From: Sphingobium sp. AP50 | GTDB taxonomy: Bacteria > Pseudomonadota > Alphaproteobacteria > Sphingomonadales > Sphingomonadaceae | Reading direction: 5' to 3' | Length of the DNA stretch: 64,000 nt | NCBI RefSeq assembly: GCF_900109095.1 | Contig: NZ_FNYZ01000020.1 | Location: 1 to 64,000, forward strand | In this document: positions 23,857-33,323 of the stretch, in pieces | How the letters are laid out: the number at the start of each line of letters is the position of its first letter | Numbering within the stretch: position 1 is the first letter of the stretch | The notes under the pieces: generated by a model | Told to the model about the DNA's origin: nothing | Databases searched by the model: none | Seen by the model: the letters and a program-made list of their open reading frames with translations, nothing else | Translations under genes and position numbers: made by a program

Positions 23857-25235
23857 TAGAGCGCGATCACGATGAAGACGGTCAGCGTCTTGATCAGGGT
23901 CAGCGCGAATATATCCTTATAGGCCTGCCGATGGGTCAGGCCGGTCACCGCCAGCAGGGTGATGACCGCGCCATTATGCGGCAGGCTGTCCATGCCGCCC
24001 GACGCCATGGAGGCGACCCGGTGCAGCACTTCACGCGGGATGCCGGCCGCATCGCCCGCCGCCATGAACTGTTCCGCCATCGCCGCCAGCGCGATCGACA
24101 GCCCGCCCGATGCCGATCCGGTGATGCCGGCGAGCGAGGTGACGGTGATCGCTTCATTGACCAGCGGGTTGGGAATGGCGCGCAGTGCCTCCTTGACGAT
24201 CAGGAAGCCGGGCAGCGCGGCGATGACCGCGCCAAACCCATATTCGACCGCCGTGTTCATCCCCGCCAGCAGCGCGCCGCCGACCGCCGCTTTCGATCCT
24301 TCGGCAAAACGCCTCGCCACGGTGCGAAAGGCGAAGAGCAGGATCGTGCCGATCCCCAGCAAGAGCGCGCCCTCCACCGCCCAGAGCGCAGACATTTGTG
24401 CCACCTTCACGCTGACCGGTTCGGCCATGCCCGGCAGCGACAAAGTGACCGCCTCCGCCGGCACCCAGCGCGGGATCGCCAGTGTCAGCAGCAGATTGCC
24501 CACGCCCACCACCAGCAACGGGAGCAGCGCGATCAGCGGGTGAATGCGCGCCTCCTCCCCATGCTGCTCCGGCTCGTTCACCAGCGTTTCGGGCGCGCCA
24601 TAGCCTTCGCCCGCCGCCATCAGGCGTCGCCGCCGCCAGGCCAGATAGGTCAGCCCTATCGCCGCGATACAGGCCGACCCGATCGTCCCCAGCACCGGCG
24701 CCGCCCAGGTGGTGGTGCCAAAGAAGCTGGTCGGAATGATATTCTGGATCTGCGGCGTGCCGGGCAGGGCGTCCATGGTGAAGGTGATGGCACCCAGGCC
24801 GATCGTGGCGGGCACCAGTCGCTTGGGAATGTCGGCGCGGCGGAACATCTCCGCCGCGAAGGGATAGACGGCGAACACCGCGACGAACACCGATACCCCG
24901 CCATAGGTGAGCAGAGCCGTGACGATCATGATCGCGGGGATGGCTCGCCCCGCGCCGACCATGCCGATCACTGCCGTCACGATTGCGCGGGAAAAGCCGG
25001 ATATCTCCACCAGCTTGCCGAACAGCGCGCCCAGCAGGAATACCGGAAAATAGAGCTTCAGGAAACTCGCTACCTTCTCCATGAACAGGCCGGAAAAAGC
25101 CGCGGGCACGGCGGCAGGATCGGTCAGGAACACGGCCAGCATCGCAAGCAAAGGCGCCATCAGGATGACGCTCATCCCGCGATAGGCCGCGATCATCAGC
25201 AATATCAGCGACAGCGCGGCGATCGCGACGGCCAT
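23835..25235 (-). CDS. GntP family permease
   Basis: 466 aa from ATG 25235 with AGGAG 6 bases upstream; the frame upstream is spurious. About 12 transmembrane helices. TYGGVSVFVAVFAVYPFA and ITGSASGGLSIALAAM are typical of the gluconate:H+ symporter/organic acid family. Substrates of the family include gluconate, fructuronate, serine and hydroxybutyrate-like acids; none can be chosen here. It is monocistronic and runs toward the ThuA gene. Confidence 0.88.
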   Translation of the reverse strand: MAVAIAALSLILLMIAAYRGMSVILMAPLLAMLAVFLTDPAAVPAAFSGLFMEKVASFLKLYFPVFLLGALFGKLVEISGFSRAIVTAVIGMVGAGRAIPAIMIVTALLTYGGVSVFVAVFAVYPFAAEMFRRADIPKRLVPATIGLGAITFTMDALPGTPQIQNIIPTSFFGTTTWAAPVLGTIGSACIAAIGLTYLAWRRRRLMAAGEGYGAPETLVNEPEQHGEEARIHPLIALLPLLVVGVGNLLLTLAIPRWVPAEAVTLSLPGMAEPVSVKVAQMSALWAVEGALLLGIGTILLFAFRTVARRFAEGSKAAVGGALLAGMNTAVEYGFGAVIAALPGFLIVKEALRAIPNPLVNEAITVTSLAGITGSASGGLSIALAAMAEQFMAAGDAAGIPREVLHRVASMASGGMDSLPHNGAVITLLAVTGLTHRQAYKDIFALTLIKTLTVFIVIALYYLTGLV

Positions 25236-25493
25236 AAACTCTCCTGATCTCTTTTCTGCCGATGGATTTAAAAGGAAAAACAGGCCTGCTACAAGCATGC
25301 GCGGGTCAGCAGCTTTGCGACCATGCCGTGCGTCAATGCGGCCTTGCCTTTCCCCCGCTTTTCCGTCATAGGCGCGCCTTCGCTCGGCCCCGGATTCGGA
25401 CGTCGGACGATTTCGAATGCTTGAGACGACAGCCGGAGGGGCGTTCCACATGGGGTGGGCGTCAGCGATCGGCCAACATGATGAGGCTTACCC

Positions 25494-25928
25494 ATGGCTC
25501 TTTACGAGCATGTGTTCCTTGCGCGCCAGGATCTGGCACAGGCGCAGGTGGACGCTCTGGCGGAAACCGCCACCAAGATCGTCGAGGAAAATGAAGGCAA
25601 GGTAACCAAGGTCGAGACCTGGGGCCTGCGTTCGCTCGCGTACAAGATCGCCAAGAACCGCAAGGCGCACTATGTGATGCTGAACATCGATGCCCCCGCC
25701 GGCGTCGTTGCGGAACTGGAGCGCCAGACGCAGATCAACGAAGACATCATCCGCTACATGACCGTCAAGGTCGATGAGCTGGAAACCGGCCCGTCGGTGA
25801 TGATGCGCAAGCAGGAACGCTCCGAGCGTGGTGACCGTGGTCCCCGCGGCGATCGTGGCCCCCGTGGTGATCGCGAAGATCGTGGCCCGCGCCGCGACCG
25901 CGAAGAAGCCGCCCCGGCTGCTGAATAA
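25494..25928 (+). CDS. rpsF: 30S ribosomal protein S6
   Basis: 144 aa. MALYEHVFLARQDLAQAQVD and the VETWGLRSLAYKIAKNRKAHY block identify S6. The C-terminal 35 residues are a charged tail with RGDRGP repeats, beyond the roughly 100-residue ferredoxin-like core. It binds S18 and 16S rRNA. First gene of the S6-S18-L9 operon. The 258 bp upstream hold its promoter; I could not recognise an S6:S18 leader motif by eye. Confidence 0.98.
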   Translation: MALYEHVFLARQDLAQAQVDALAETATKIVEENEGKVTKVETWGLRSLAYKIAKNRKAHYVMLNIDAPAGVVAELERQTQINEDIIRYMTVKVDELETGPSVMMRKQERSERGDRGPRGDRGPRGDREDRGPRRDREEAAPAAE

Positions 25929-25941
25929 GGAGATCTGACAA

Positions 25942-26166
25942 ATGGCACGCCCGTTTTTCCGCCGCCGCAAGAGCTGCCCCTTCGCCGCCAAGGATGCGCC
26001 GAAGATCGATTATAAGGACGTTCGTCTGCTTCAGGGCTTCGTGTCCGAACGCGGCAAGATCGTTCCCAGCCGCATCACGGCCGTTTCGGCCAAGAAGCAG
26101 CGTGAACTGGCTTCGGCCATCAAGCGCGCCCGTCACCTGGGCCTGCTGCCCTACATCGTGAAGTAA
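25942..26166 (+). CDS. rpsR: 30S ribosomal protein S18
   Basis: 74 aa. RPFFRRRKSCPF, IDYKDVRLLQGFVSERGKI and SAKKQRELASAIKRARHLG are standard S18 motifs. AAGGAG ribosome site 12 bp after rpsF. S18 heterodimerises with S6 on the small-subunit platform. Confidence 0.98.
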   Translation: MARPFFRRRKSCPFAAKDAPKIDYKDVRLLQGFVSERGKIVPSRITAVSAKKQRELASAIKRARHLGLLPYIVK

Positions 26167-26178
26167 GGGGAAAGACCC

Positions 26179-26775
26179 ATGGAAATCATTCTCCTCGAAC
26201 GCATCGAGAAGCTGGGCGCAATCGGCGACATCGTCACCGTGAAGGACGGCTATGCCCGTAACTTCCTGCTGCCCAACAAGAAGGCGCTCCGTTCGAACAA
26301 CGCCAACAAGCGCGTTTTCGAAGCCAACCGTGCGAAGATCGAAGCCGATAACGCGGCCCGTCGTACGGACGCTCAGGCGGCTGCCGAAGGCGTCAACGGC
26401 AAGCAGATCGTCCTGATCCGCCAGTCGTCGAACGCTGGTCACCTGTACGGCTCGGTTGCCGTTCGTGACGTCGTCGACGCGCTGCACGCCGATGGCGTGA
26501 CCATCGTCACCAAGGCGATGGTCGTGCTGGAACGCCCGATCAAGACCCTGGGCGTGTTCGACGTCAAGGTTGCTCTGCACCCCGAAGTCGCCGTGACGAT
26601 CACCGTCAACGTCGCCCGTTCGCCGGAAGAAGCCGAGCTTCAGTCGCAGGGCGTAGACGTGATGGCCGACATGTTCGAAAAGGACGAGAGCGGCTTCACC
26701 GAAGATTATGATCCCAACGCGGAACCCGGCGAAATCGCCGTGGAAGCGGAAGAAGAGACGGCTGAAGAAGCCTGA
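26179..26775 (+). CDS. rplI: 50S ribosomal protein L9
   Basis: 198 aa. The N-terminal 23S-binding domain is MEIILLERIEKLGAIGDIV with GYARNFLLPNKKAL, followed by a long linker helix and the C-terminal domain. A glutamate-rich tail of about 40 residues makes it longer than the 149-aa E. coli protein, which is normal for alphaproteobacteria. Last gene of the operon, followed by a strong terminator. Confidence 0.97.
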   Translation: MEIILLERIEKLGAIGDIVTVKDGYARNFLLPNKKALRSNNANKRVFEANRAKIEADNAARRTDAQAAAEGVNGKQIVLIRQSSNAGHLYGSVAVRDVVDALHADGVTIVTKAMVVLERPIKTLGVFDVKVALHPEVAVTITVNVARSPEEAELQSQGVDVMADMFEKDESGFTEDYDPNAEPGEIAVEAEEETAEEA

Positions 26776-26800
26776 GCCTTCTGACAGGATCAAACGAAGA

Positions 26801-26827
26801 AGCCGCCCTGCAAGGGGCGGCTTTTTT
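26801..26827 (+). terminator. Rho-independent terminator of rpsF-rpsR-rplI
   Basis: AGCCGCCCTGCAAGGGGCGGC followed by a TTTTTT run. Confidence 0.9.
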
Positions 26828-26933
26828 GTTGGCTGGAGAGAGTGAGGTGGGCTTATCGGACAGAGGCTTTGAGCAACATGCCTCGGAGTTCCCACCTCGC
26901 AACGGAATGTGTTAAAGTGAGATCACCTAAACT

Positions 26934-27018
26934 CCGTTCGGGCTGAACCTGTCGAAGCCCCTCTTCTTTTGCCACCTTGAAAGGAAGAGTGGCCCTTCGA
27001 CAAGCTCAGGGCGAACGG
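26934..27018. repeat. Palindromic repeat (GTTCGGGCTGAACCTGTCGAAG type)
   Basis: Left arm CCGTTCGGGCTGAACCTGTC-GAAG (26934-26957) pairs with CTTCGACAAGCTCAGGGCGAACGG (26995-27018); a second stem CTCTTC/GAAGAG lies inside. This fills much of the 319-bp gap between rplI and the RDD gene; no coding sequence is seen in the remainder. Confidence 0.82.
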
Positions 27019-27094
27019 ACTGAGAGGTTATCCCGATACTCCAGGTTGATAGCATCAGCCTGACTTGGTCGACCAAAGCGTACCGCGCCTTCCC

Positions 27095-27973
27095 TCAGCG
27101 GCGCCCCATGACCACATGCTTGTCCTCGCGACGGCGCCCGACCATCATGCCGCGTTCCAGCCGGGCGCACAAAGCGGCATAATAATCCGACAGAAAGGCG
27201 TAGTCGTCGCCATCGTCGGATAGGCCCGCCTTGCGCCGGATCGTGGCGGCGACGGTGACGATCGCCTCCTCCTGACCATTGCGCAGGACATTTTCCAGCG
27301 TCTGCAATTCATAGATGCCGTACAGGTCGAGCGCGGCATCGCTGAAGACACGGCGTGGCTGTTCGGCACGGGCGGCGACCAGATCGGTGCCCAGCTTCGC
27401 GCGGATCGTGTTGACGACCCATGTGCCCGCCAGCAAATCCCCTACCCGCAACCGATCCCGGTTGAAGAGCGGAAAGAAGAGGAAGATGCCGGTCCACAGC
27501 AGCGCGAAGATGGTCAGGAAGCCGTCGGCCGCGCCTTCCGCCGCCTGCACGCCCAGAAAGGAGAGCGGCAGGAAAATCTCGATCTCGCGCATCGCGTTGC
27601 GGGCGATCACCGCGCCGCCGGTCAGTCGGCCGCCATCGCGCGCCACCACGCGCAGGCCCAGCAACCGTTTGCCTGGCGTCGCGCCTCGCCCGCCCATTTC
27701 GAACAGGATGAACCAGCCGTTGCGCAGCACGAAGGCGCCGATCAGCCACAGGATCATGAACGCCTCGCCGCCCGCCCCGGCCACGCCCAGCAGGCCGATC
27801 GCCGTGGTGGTCAGGATCATGCTGATCAGCAGGATGACCATGTCGAGAATATAGGCCGAAGCGCGCGTGCCCGCGCTACCCAGTTCCAGCCGCAGGTCCA
27901 CCCCTTCGGGCGTGACGAAGGTACGGCGCAGCGACGCGACCGACCTTGGCCCGCGATTACGCCGCCAGCGCAT
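27095..27973 (-). CDS. RDD family membrane protein
   Basis: 292 aa from ATG 27973 (MRWRRNRGPRSVASLRR), overlapping the end of the SpoIIM gene by 17 bp. The RDD domain (about residues 25-165) has three helices and the conserved Arg and Asp positions (RASAYILDMVIL; TPGKRLLGLRVVARDGG). The C-terminal 120 residues are soluble. Last gene of the six-gene membrane cluster. RDD proteins are often ion-transport or membrane accessory proteins; the role here is unknown. Confidence 0.88.
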   Translation of the reverse strand: MRWRRNRGPRSVASLRRTFVTPEGVDLRLELGSAGTRASAYILDMVILLISMILTTTAIGLLGVAGAGGEAFMILWLIGAFVLRNGWFILFEMGGRGATPGKRLLGLRVVARDGGRLTGGAVIARNAMREIEIFLPLSFLGVQAAEGAADGFLTIFALLWTGIFLFFPLFNRDRLRVGDLLAGTWVVNTIRAKLGTDLVAARAEQPRRVFSDAALDLYGIYELQTLENVLRNGQEEAIVTVAATIRRKAGLSDDGDDYAFLSDYYAALCARLERGMMVGRRREDKHVVMGRR

Positions 27974-28991
27974 GATCGCCCTCCCGCCGCCGGGGCAGAT
28001 AATAATAGGCCAGCCAGCCGGCCAGCGCGGCAAGGCCAATGCCATAGCGCATCGCATCTGCCTGTACCGTCTGCCGCCCAATCCCTTCCAGCAGGCCGGC
28101 GACCATCAGCATCAGCACGACCCCGACCATGGCGACCGACGCGCCCCGTCCGGCCCGCACCGCCGCTTCGGTGCGTTCGTCGCGGCCGGGAAAGGCGACG
28201 GCGGTGCCGATCTTCATACCGGCCGCGCCCGCCAATATGATGGCGAACATCTCGGTCGATCCATGGATGGTCAGCCAGCCCAGGAAATTGAGGCCCAGCC
28301 CTTTTTTCGCGAACAGGCACAGCATCGCGCCCAGCGACAGGCCGTTATAGACCAGCAGCAGCACGGTCGGCACGGTGAAGGCGAAGCCCAGAGCAAAGGC
28401 GAAGATCGCGACCTGGCTATTATGGGTGAAGAGATAGGCGGCGAAAGTGGCAAGGCCATTATCGCCATTCTGATTGCCATAGATGGTCGCGCGCAGCGTT
28501 TCGACGCTGGCCGCCGGATCGCGGCCGCCCGCCATCGCATCGGGGATGATGCTGTAATACCAGCTTGGATCGGTGGACACGAGCCACCAGCCGGCCAGCA
28601 CCCCCGCCAGTGTCAGCAGGAAGGATACCAATGTTTCCCGCCAGAGCGCCTGCACCGCCAGCGGCCAGTCCCGCACCACAAAGCGCCCGATCTGGCGCAG
28701 CGCGGTGTCGGGCACGCCGTAAAGCTGGAAATAGGCGCGGGTGCAAAGCTGCTCTAGATAGACGACCAGCGACCGGTCGAGCGAGGTTTCGCGCGCCACC
28801 GACAAAGACGACAAAGCCGAACGATAGAGCAGCGGCAGGGCCAGAATATCGTCATCGGGCAGCGCGCGGACCGACCGCTTTTCCATCCGGGTAATGAGTT
28901 GATCCAGCCTTTCCCACTCTGCCTCATGGGCGGCGCGAAAGCGGCTGGCATTGACCAGCGGCGCGGCGACGGTGTCGACGAAGGCGCTCAC
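27957..28991 (-). CDS. Stage II sporulation protein M-like (SpoIIM/DUF95) membrane protein
   Basis: 344 aa. A soluble helical N-terminal region (about 1-100) precedes five or six membrane helices of the SpoIIM type (FLLTLAGVLAGWWLV; SLGAMLCLFAKKGLGLNFLGWLTIHGSTEMFAIILAG). The organism is not a spore former; this family is widespread in MoxR/DUF58 clusters. The start overlaps the DUF58 stop by 4 bp (ATGA). Confidence 0.9.
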   Translation of the reverse strand: MSAFVDTVAAPLVNASRFRAAHEAEWERLDQLITRMEKRSVRALPDDDILALPLLYRSALSSLSVARETSLDRSLVVYLEQLCTRAYFQLYGVPDTALRQIGRFVVRDWPLAVQALWRETLVSFLLTLAGVLAGWWLVSTDPSWYYSIIPDAMAGGRDPAASVETLRATIYGNQNGDNGLATFAAYLFTHNSQVAIFAFALGFAFTVPTVLLLVYNGLSLGAMLCLFAKKGLGLNFLGWLTIHGSTEMFAIILAGAAGMKIGTAVAFPGRDERTEAAVRAGRGASVAMVGVVLMLMVAGLLEGIGRQTVQADAMRYGIGLAALAGWLAYYYLPRRREGDHALAA

Positions 28992-30298
28992 AACAGGTTC
29001 CTCCGCTTGAGGTCGACATAGCCCTGCACCAGCCGGTCGGCGACGCGATCATGCTCCGCCTCGATCACATGCGCGCCCAGATGGCGCAGCCGGGTCAGCA
29101 CCATCATCCGGTCGCGCAACAGGGCAGCGGCCGTCACGGCGCGGGTCACGTCGTCGGCGCTTTCCGGGCGACGATCGAGGATCGCTTCCAGTTCCTCGTC
29201 GCGCAGCACCACGACCATCAACAGATGCGTCTCCACCATCCGGGCGGCGGCGCGCACCAGAAATTCGGCGGAGGTCAGATCGGTAAATTCGGTGAACAGC
29301 ACGATCATCGACCGCCGCGTCAGCCGCGTGGCAAGCGTGGTCAGGGCGTGGGTATAGTTGGCTTCCTCGCCACTATAGTCGATCTGCGCGGCCAGCCGCT
29401 GCAATTCGCCAAAGGCCGCCGCGCCCGACACAAGGCCACCGGCGATGCGCGGACGGGAATCGAAGGCGTGGAGCGCGACCCGATCACCCAGCTTCAGCGC
29501 GACCCAGGCGGTCAGCAGCATCGCGGACACAACCCGGTCTAGCCGGCTCAGCCCCGCCACCGGCTCGCTCATCTGGCGACCGGCATCGATCGCGAAGACG
29601 ATCTGGTTGTTGCGCTCGGTGCGAAATTCCTTGGCGTGCAGCTTGCTGTGGCGGGCCGACTGCTTCCAGTCGATCGCGCGCCGGTCCATGCCGGATCGAA
29701 ATTCCACCAGCGCATCGAAATCGGCGCCATCGCCGCGATCGGCCTGCGCCATCAGGCCCTGAAGCGCGTGACGCTGGAAGATTTGCGCGCCGCGTTCATG
29801 GACCGGGCGGATATCGGGCAGGATCGCCATGCTGACGTCCAGCGGCACGATCCGCTGCTTCCATACCAGCCCCAACGGCCCCTTCCACCGCAGCCAGACG
29901 CGCGCGACACGCGCCGTCCCGCGTCGGGCGGCGCGCAGCGGCACGATGCCCGCGCCCTTGCCGTTGGTCAGGTCGATCCAGTGGCCGTCGTCCGCCTGCT
30001 CCAGCAGCGGCCCGGCATCCAGCATGATCTCCGCGCGGGACGGGGCTGTGCCGGACAGAGTGATGCTCGCCCGCCCCTCTATATCCGCGCCGACGCTGGC
30101 GGTCTTCGGCAGGTCGAGCGACAATTTCGCCTGCGACGGCCTTGATCCCCGCAACGCATCGGCCAGGCTGGCCAGCAGCACGGCGACCGGCCAGGCCAGC
30201 GCCGCATACCAGCGGCCGGGCAGCAGCAGCGCGACCAGCAATGTCGCTGGCGCGCCGGCCGCCGCCGTCCAGATTGCGGTGCGGGTGGGATAGATCAT
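28988..30298 (-). CDS. DUF58 domain protein (vWA-like)
   Basis: 436 aa. Two N-terminal membrane helices (about residues 8-45), a beta-rich region and the DUF58 block around FRSGMDRRAIDWKQSARHSKLHAKEFRTE, leading into a von Willebrand factor A-like fold (NQIVFAIDAGRQMSEP). MoxR ATPases are thought to act on such partners as chaperones. It lies 4 bp downstream of the MoxR gene. Confidence 0.9.
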   Translation of the reverse strand: MIYPTRTAIWTAAAGAPATLLVALLLPGRWYAALAWPVAVLLASLADALRGSRPSQAKLSLDLPKTASVGADIEGRASITLSGTAPSRAEIMLDAGPLLEQADDGHWIDLTNGKGAGIVPLRAARRGTARVARVWLRWKGPLGLVWKQRIVPLDVSMAILPDIRPVHERGAQIFQRHALQGLMAQADRGDGADFDALVEFRSGMDRRAIDWKQSARHSKLHAKEFRTERNNQIVFAIDAGRQMSEPVAGLSRLDRVVSAMLLTAWVALKLGDRVALHAFDSRPRIAGGLVSGAAAFGELQRLAAQIDYSGEEANYTHALTTLATRLTRRSMIVLFTEFTDLTSAEFLVRAAARMVETHLLMVVVLRDEELEAILDRRPESADDVTRAVTAAALLRDRMMVLTRLRHLGAHVIEAEHDRVADRLVQGYVDLKRRNLL

Positions 30299-30302
30299 CG
30301 GT

Positions 30303-31259
30303 TCAGCGCGGCGCCTCGATCGTGTCGATGATGCCGGTCACGACATCTTCGATCCGGCGGCCGTCGATTTCAGCGGCGGGGGACAGGATCAGGCGATGCC
30401 GCAGCAGCGCTGGCGCCAGCGCCTTCACATCGTCGGGGATCACGAAATCGCGACCGTCGAGTGCCGCGCGCGCCCGCGCCGCGCCCGCCAGCATCGCGCC
30501 GGCGCGGGGCGATGCACCGCTTTCCAGATCGGCGACGTCGCGCGTGCCGCGAATAAGGGCCAGAATATAGTCGACCACCTCGTCCACCAGACGCACGTCA
30601 TTCACGGTCGCGATCGCATCGGCAATAGCGGCGGCGTCGGCGACCGGGGTGACGCCCCACTCCTGCGGCGTCATCGCATGGGTGCGCGCGCCATAGGTGG
30701 CGACGATCTTGCGCTCTTCCGCCGCGCTGGGATAATCGACGCTCTGCTTGAACAGGAAGCGATCGAGTTGCGCTTCGGGCAAGGGATAGACGCCCTGCTG
30801 CTCGATCGGGTTCTGCGTCGCGACGACCATGAACCGATCGCTCAGCGCCAGACTTTCGCCATCAATGGTGACGGTGCGTTCCTGCATCGCCTCCAGTAGA
30901 GCCGCCTGCGTTTTGGGCGGGGTGCGATTGATTTCGTCGGCCAGCAGCATTTCGGTGAAGATCGGCCCGCGTGTCAGGGTGAACTGGCTGGTCTGGAAAT
31001 TGAACAGATTGGCGCCGATAATGTCACCGGGCATCAGGTCCGGCGTGAACTGGATACGGCCGAAATCCAGCCCCAGCGCCCGCGCGAAGCTGTGCGCGAC
31101 CAGCGTCTTGGCGGTGCCCGGCGGTCCTTCCAGCAAAATATGCCCGCCGGAAAAGAGCGCGACCAGCATCAGGTCGACCGTGCCCTCCTGCCCCACGACG
31201 GCGCGCGCCACCTGTTGCTTGATGGCCTGGCCAAGGGCCTGAACTTCTTCCACATTCAT
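30303..31259 (-). CDS. MoxR family AAA+ ATPase
   Basis: 318 aa from ATG 31259, which overlaps the preceding stop (ATGA). Walker A GPPGTAKT, Walker B LLADEINRTPPKTQ, sensor 1 VATQNPIEQQGVYPLPEAQLDRF and a C-terminal lid. MoxR proteins remodel vWA-domain or enzyme partners, here most likely the DUF58 protein. Confidence 0.93.
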   Translation of the reverse strand: MNVEEVQALGQAIKQQVARAVVGQEGTVDLMLVALFSGGHILLEGPPGTAKTLVAHSFARALGLDFGRIQFTPDLMPGDIIGANLFNFQTSQFTLTRGPIFTEMLLADEINRTPPKTQAALLEAMQERTVTIDGESLALSDRFMVVATQNPIEQQGVYPLPEAQLDRFLFKQSVDYPSAAEERKIVATYGARTHAMTPQEWGVTPVADAAAIADAIATVNDVRLVDEVVDYILALIRGTRDVADLESGASPRAGAMLAGAARARAALDGRDFVIPDDVKALAPALLRHRLILSPAAEIDGRRIEDVVTGIIDTIEAPR

Positions 31260-32497
31260 CTGCTCTTGTCCCCTTGCCAATCATGGAGCGCCTGCGCCGC
31301 ATCGAGCAGGCTGTGCCGGTCAGAAGCCGCATCCGCCGCCTGCATCAGGTCGGTGAAACGCTGCTTGCCCTTCAAACTGTCGAGATACTGGTCGAGCGCG
31401 CCGTCCCGCAACCGGGCCGGGGCGCCGAAGAAACGGGCCGCCCGCTCGCGGATCGCGGCGGCATAGCGGCCGCCCAGCCGCGCCTCCCGCCCCGCCTTGC
31501 GGATCAATAAAGCGCTATTGTCGACCAGCGCCGCCTTGCCGAAGGCGACCGCCCGTGCCCGCGCCCGCGACGGGCCGAAGCGGCCAAAGGCATGGATGCC
31601 CGTCAGCAGCAGCGCAACGACGATCGCCAGCGTCATCGCCAGGAAGGGCGGCTCGAACAGCAATTTGAGCGGACTGCGCGAATGGCCGAAACCATTGCTC
31701 GACACGTCGAAGGCGATGCCATCCGCATCGGTGCTGTTCATCCAGTCGAGCAGCGCCAGCGCGGAACGGGCCTGCGACAATTCCTTCATCCCGCGATTAT
31801 TGAGCAGGTCCGGATCGGCCAGCACATAAAGCGGCCCTTCCCCGATCTGCGCCAGCACGATCCCGCCTTTGCCATCATCGATCAGCGGGGTGAGCTTGCG
31901 CCAGCGATCCTGCTGCCGCTTGTTCTTCTGATCGATGCCGGTGATCACCTGGATCGGGCGCGGCGCCCAGAAGCGGCCCGGCACGCCATGCGTCGCTAGC
32001 ACGCCGCCGCCGCTGCGATATTGGCGCATGGTGAAATTCACCCCCGGCGCCAGCACGCCGATCGGCTCATAGAGTGGGATCAGCCCCTGATAGCGCGCCC
32101 AGCCGGGATGATCCTCATCCGCCGCCATCTGCCATTTGGGCAGGACGAACAGCGTCGGCCGGGTCGCGCGCTGGATCAGCGCCTCGCTGATATTGGTGCG
32201 CCCTTCCTCCGGCGTGACGATCAGCAGGTCTTCGGTGTCGAAACCATGGGTGCTGCGGACGATGCGCGGATTGCGCCCCGTCGCCTGCGCCAGTTGCACC
32301 AGCCCGGCATAGCCCGTGACCGCGTTGGACAGCGCATGGGCGCCGCCATTGCGGCCCGACCGCAAATCCGGCGCATAGGCGCCCAGCACCAGCATGCCCG
32401 CAAAACCGGCAATGCCGATTGCCAGCATCAGCGCCACCGTCCGCCCCCGGAACAGCGGGCCATCGGCCGCCTTCGGGCTGATCGCGATATCGCTCAC
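31256..32497 (-). CDS. DUF4350 domain membrane protein
   Basis: 413 aa from GTG 32497, overlapping the DUF4129 stop as GTGA. One N-terminal helix (about residues 19-40), a periplasmic DUF4350 domain resembling a Rossmann-like sugar-binding or GATase fold (TEDLLIVTPEEG, GGGVLATHGVPGRFW), a second helix near residues 290-310 and a cytoplasmic helical tail. Always found with MoxR/DUF58 genes; function unknown. Confidence 0.85.
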   Translation of the reverse strand: MSDIAISPKAADGPLFRGRTVALMLAIGIAGFAGMLVLGAYAPDLRSGRNGGAHALSNAVTGYAGLVQLAQATGRNPRIVRSTHGFDTEDLLIVTPEEGRTNISEALIQRATRPTLFVLPKWQMAADEDHPGWARYQGLIPLYEPIGVLAPGVNFTMRQYRSGGGVLATHGVPGRFWAPRPIQVITGIDQKNKRQQDRWRKLTPLIDDGKGGIVLAQIGEGPLYVLADPDLLNNRGMKELSQARSALALLDWMNSTDADGIAFDVSSNGFGHSRSPLKLLFEPPFLAMTLAIVVALLLTGIHAFGRFGPSRARARAVAFGKAALVDNSALLIRKAGREARLGGRYAAAIRERAARFFGAPARLRDGALDQYLDSLKGKQRFTDLMQAADAASDRHSLLDAAQALHDWQGDKSR

Positions 32498-33186
32498 GCT
32501 TCCCTGTTCCTTGGCCAGTTCCGCGTCTCCGCGAAATCGGCATAGGCATGGCGGCAGCGCCCCCATTCTTCGGCATCGATCGACCGGCCACCAAACAGGC
32601 TACGCTCCACCACGGCGGCGATTTCGGAAAAGAGCCGGCGCGGCGCCGACGGAATGCCCTGCGCCCCGGCCAGATCGCGACTGGTCAGCGCCGGGCGCAC
32701 GATCTGTGGCCGGCGACGCGCCAGATCCTCGACACTGCGCAGCAGAAGATGATGCACCGCCTCGCCATAGCGACCCTTCGCCGCCAGTGCGTCCGCTTCC
32801 TCCAGCCAGGCACGGGCCGGCGCGGCGGCGGGCGTCCAGTCCTCCTCTTCCGCCGCAGCCACGCCCTGCGCCGAGCGGCGACGGCGCCATTGCGGCAGGC
32901 GCCAGACGCCATGACGCACCCGGTCCACCACGATCCACAGGATCAGCAACGCCAGCGCGCCGATCATGGTCCACAGGAAGATGCGGGCATAGGGCGCATC
33001 GGGCATGAAGCTGCCGATCCAGTTCAGGAACCGGCCGACCGGCGCCAGCACCTTCTCCAGCCATTCGCCCAATGCCTTCAGCCAGGCAGGCGGCGGCGGA
33101 CGACCGGGCGCGGCGACCATGTCGAACTGCACGTCGCCACCCGCCCGCAACGCACGATGCGCAGCGGCCAGTTGATCGTCCGACAT
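32494..33186 (-). CDS. DUF4129 domain membrane protein
   Basis: 230 aa from ATG 33186 (MSDDQLAAAHRAL), with GGAGCAGCA before it; ATG 33201 is an alternative. One membrane helix (about residues 66-90) is followed by the DUF4129 region: EEADALAAKGRYGEAVHHLLLRSVEDL and RPALTSRDLAG. First gene of the minus-strand cluster, divergent from a multi-helix membrane protein gene. Confidence 0.85.
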   Translation of the reverse strand: MSDDQLAAAHRALRAGGDVQFDMVAAPGRPPPPAWLKALGEWLEKVLAPVGRFLNWIGSFMPDAPYARIFLWTMIGALALLILWIVVDRVRHGVWRLPQWRRRRSAQGVAAAEEEDWTPAAAPARAWLEEADALAAKGRYGEAVHHLLLRSVEDLARRRPQIVRPALTSRDLAGAQGIPSAPRRLFSEIAAVVERSLFGGRSIDAEEWGRCRHAYADFAETRNWPRNREA

Positions 33187-33323
33187 TGCTGCTCCGGCCA
33201 TGCCCACACCCCCGTTGGCGACGATCCTAACGACTGGGGGCGATGGCGCAAGCCATTCAAAGGATGACAAAGTCCGTAAGATGGGACAGCATCACCGCCG
33301 GGTTCATCACAGGGGGTATCAGC

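Noticed and set aside
25236..25493. S6:S18-binding leader or riboswitch before rpsF
   Set aside because: The gap could hold an autoregulatory leader, but I could not find the expected bulged CCG helix by eye.
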